From assembly GCA_902783705.1 (NCBI GenBank), contig CACZSA010000015.1, positions 1 to 7,261 on the forward strand: a stretch of 7,261 nucleotides of DNA, given 5' to 3'. Source of the stretch: an uncultured Ruminococcus sp. (GTDB lineage Bacteria > Bacillota > Clostridia > Oscillospirales > CAG-272). This document shows, piece after piece, positions 5,723 to 7,261 of the stretch. The notes beneath the pieces were generated by a model that did no database searches, was not told the origin of the DNA, and worked only from the letters and a program-made list of their open reading frames with translations. The stretch's first letter is position 1. Every line of letters begins with the position of its first letter. A program made the position numbers and the translations under genes.

Positions 5723-6523
5723 CTAATCCTCCATCGCCGCGACCTTGAGGATCGTCTCCGGCACCGCGCGGAGGCGTGTCCGCTCGTACGGCGCGCATTC
5801 CGCCTCGCTGCGTCCGGCAAGGGGGGAGTGGTCCGCCAGGCTGTCGCTCACGGCGAGGAGCGCGGCGGCGGGCTTTTCCATCAGGTCCGCGAGGAGGTAG
5901 AAGGACGAGGTCTCCATCTCGATCAGATCGCATCCGTGCGAGACGATCTCGCCGAGGTGGTAGTATTCCATCTCCAGCGAGTCCGCCGAGAAGACCGACG
6001 CCTCCCGCAGCGTGTGTCCCGCCTGCCGGGCGAGCGCGATCACGCGGGCGACGAAGGCCGGATCGTTCGGGCTGACCCGGGAGAACGGGCGGAAATCCGT
6101 GAGCCGCTCGCCGAGATACGCGTTGGCCCCGACACCCGAGATCGCATAGGACGGCGTGCAGAAATCCCCGACCTTGTACCCCGGCACGAGGCTGCCCGCC
6201 GAGTCGACGAAGAGCATCCGGCGGAAATTCAGTTCCCCGCAGACGGAGAGCGAATCGATGAGGTTCGACGCGCCCCGCGAGCAGTGGATCCACGCGATCT
6301 TCTTGTTCGTCCAGTCGAGCCGCCAGCCCTTCGTGACCGCGTGATCCGCGAGGGAGGAGACGAGGACGCGAACCTGGGAGAAGATCTTCGACGGGTGCCA
6401 CGACGGCGCGACGACGAGGAGATCGTACCGCTCTTCCGGGTCGAGGCCGAAGAGCTCCTTCGCGAGCGAGCCGCGGTTGTAGCGGTGCATCGCGTCGAGC
6501 ATGTCGATAAACTGCTGCTTCAT
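5723..6523 (-). CDS. Nucleoside phosphorylase-fold protein (PNP_UDP_1 superfamily)
   Basis: 266 residues. ATG 6523 is preceded by AAGGAGG (6535-6529) with 5 bases of spacing. Features of the nucleoside phosphorylase superfamily: FVDSAGSLVPGYKVGDFCTP (105-124), where the family has its Gly-rich phosphate/base segment; SADSLEMEYYHLGE (179-192); and CDLIEMETSSFYLLADLM (198-215), with the Glu-Met-Glu motif that binds ribose. These are followed by LLAVSDSLADHSP (222-234), with an Asp in the place of the base-contacting residue. The family cleaves the glycosidic bond of nucleosides, usually with phosphate, in the cytosol. Whether this member prefers purine or pyrimidine nucleosides, or is a nucleosidase, cannot be read from the sequence. 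It lies 27 bases after the acyl-CoA synthetase gene on the same strand, so the two are probably co-transcribed. The N-terminal 35 residues are longer than in compact family members. Confidence 0.8.
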   Translation of the reverse strand: MKQQFIDMLDAMHRYNRGSLAKELFGLDPEERYDLLVVAPSWHPSKIFSQVRVLVSSLADHAVTKGWRLDWTNKKIAWIHCSRGASNLIDSLSVCGELNFRRMLFVDSAGSLVPGYKVGDFCTPSYAISGVGANAYLGERLTDFRPFSRVSPNDPAFVARVIALARQAGHTLREASVFSADSLEMEYYHLGEIVSHGCDLIEMETSSFYLLADLMEKPAAALLAVSDSLADHSPLAGRSEAECAPYERTRLRAVPETILKVAAMED

Positions 6524-6550
6524 GACGTCCTCCTTCCGGCGGAAGCGCTC

Positions 6551-7261
6551 TTACAGCTTGTTCCGCATGATCTTGCCGCTCGTGGTCTTCGGGAGCTCGT
6601 CGCGGAATTCCACGATGCGGGGGTATTTGTAGGGCGCGGTGTTCTTCTTGACGTAGTTCTGGATCTCTTTCTTGAGCTCCTCCGTCCCCTCCTTGCCCTT
6701 CACGAGGACGATGGAGGCCTTGACGATCTGCCCGCGGATCTCGTCCGGAACCGCGGAGACGCCGCATTCGAGGACGTAGGGCAGCTCCATGATGACGTTT
6801 TCGATCTCGAACGGACCGATGCGGTAGCCGGAGGACTTGATGACGTCGTCCGCGCGGCCCACGTACCAGTAGAAGCCGTCCTCATCGCGCCAGGCGAGGT
6901 CGCCCGTGTGATAGAAGCCGTCGTGCCAGACCTCGCGGGTCTTCTCCTCGTCGCGGTAGTAGCCCGTGAAGAGACCGCAGGGCGCGCCGTCCGCCACGTT
7001 CACGCAGATCTCGCCCGTCTCGCCGTCCGCGGCTTCCGCGCCGTCGGGGAGGAGCAGATGGATATCGTAGATCGGGCAGGGCTTGCCCATCGAGCCGAGC
7101 TTGTGCGCCGCGCCGATCAGGTTGCCGATCATGCAGGTCGATTCGCTCTGTCCGAAGCCCTCCATGATCTGGAGCCCGGTGATCTCCTCGAACTTGCGGT
7201 AGACCTCGGGGTTGAGCGCCTCGCCCGCGGTGGTGGCGTGCTTGAGGGAGGAGAAATCGTA
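6551..7261 (-). CDS. AMP-forming acyl-CoA synthetase, C-terminal part (5' end outside window)
   Basis: 236 codons are visible, and the frame remains open to the window edge, so the N-terminal half is missing. Motifs of the ANL adenylate-forming superfamily, numbered from the first visible codon: ATTAGEALNPEV (9-20), the adenine-binding GFGQSES (35-41), GDLAWRDEDGFYWYVGRADD (120-139) with the ribose-binding Asp, the hinge region IKSSGYRIGPFEIE (141-154) and PKTTSGK (224-230) with the acylation lysine. The enzyme activates a carboxylic acid with ATP to acyl-AMP and then to acyl-CoA, releasing AMP. The WYVGRADDVIKSSGYRIGP pattern is typical of acetyl-CoA synthetase-like and medium-chain (ACSM-type) enzymes. 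Substrate specificity resides partly in the missing half. It is the upstream gene of the minus-strand pair with the phosphorylase-fold protein. Confidence 0.9.
   Translation of the reverse strand, partial: YDFSSLKHATTAGEALNPEVYRKFEEITGLQIMEGFGQSESTCMIGNLIGAAHKLGSMGKPCPIYDIHLLLPDGAEAADGETGEICVNVADGAPCGLFTGYYRDEEKTREVWHDGFYHTGDLAWRDEDGFYWYVGRADDVIKSSGYRIGPFEIENVIMELPYVLECGVSAVPDEIRGQIVKASIVLVKGKEGTEELKKEIQNYVKKNTAPYKYPRIVEFRDELPKTTSGKIMRNKL

Noticed and set aside
5637..6767. Minus-strand open frame of 376 codons in another reading frame
   Set aside because: It overlaps the phosphorylase-fold and synthetase genes out of frame, is Arg/Gly-rich and runs into the hairpin repeat.

Overview
The window looks like chromosomal DNA of a GC-rich member of the Clostridia, plausibly an uncultured gut or rumen Oscillospirales-type bacterium. 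This is inferred from four things: strong GGAGG-type ribosome binding sites throughout, AT-rich intergenic DNA beside very GC-rich genes, consensus sigma-70-type promoters, and the gene families present. No rRNA, tRNA, CRISPR array or phage gene was seen.

Layout. Bases 1-155 are one copy, cut by the window edge, of a hairpin-rich dispersed repeat. A promoter at about 193-221 then drives a two-gene unit. The first gene (253-2919) is an 888-residue translational GTPase of the EF-G/TetM type, fused at its C-terminus to a NYN (YacP/Rae1-like) endoribonuclease domain. The second (2916-3878) overlaps it by ATGA and encodes a sialidase-like Asp-box beta-propeller without a signal peptide. A stem-loop at 3884-3930 closes the unit and also lies at the 3' end of a convergent gene for a small XRE-family repressor-like protein (3954-4244, minus strand).

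The 188-bp region between that regulator gene and the next plus-strand gene holds two tandem, near-consensus promoters. Each has the palindromic 9-mer GTTGACAAC over its -35 box, and a larger dyad (4291-4338) surrounds the first -35 box. These promoters transcribe a secreted protein (4439-5443) with two 'copper amine oxidase N-terminal-like' stalk repeats and an unrecognised C-terminal region. The regulator probably controls this intergenic region, but that is inference.

A second copy of the hairpin repeat (5465-5700), inverted relative to the first, fills almost all the space between the secreted-protein gene and the convergent minus-strand genes. It is bounded by perfect 12-bp terminal inverted repeats and contains a chain of hairpins. 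Beyond it, on the minus strand, a nucleoside-phosphorylase-fold protein (5723-6523) lies 27 bp downstream of the 3' part of an AMP-forming acyl-CoA synthetase gene (6551 to beyond 7261). The two probably form an operon whose promoter is outside the window.

The most notable items are the ribosome-GTPase/A-site-RNase fusion, its translational coupling to a sialidase-like protein, the mosaic hairpin element with a nested palindrome in one copy, and the paired promoter/operator arrangement next to the XRE gene.
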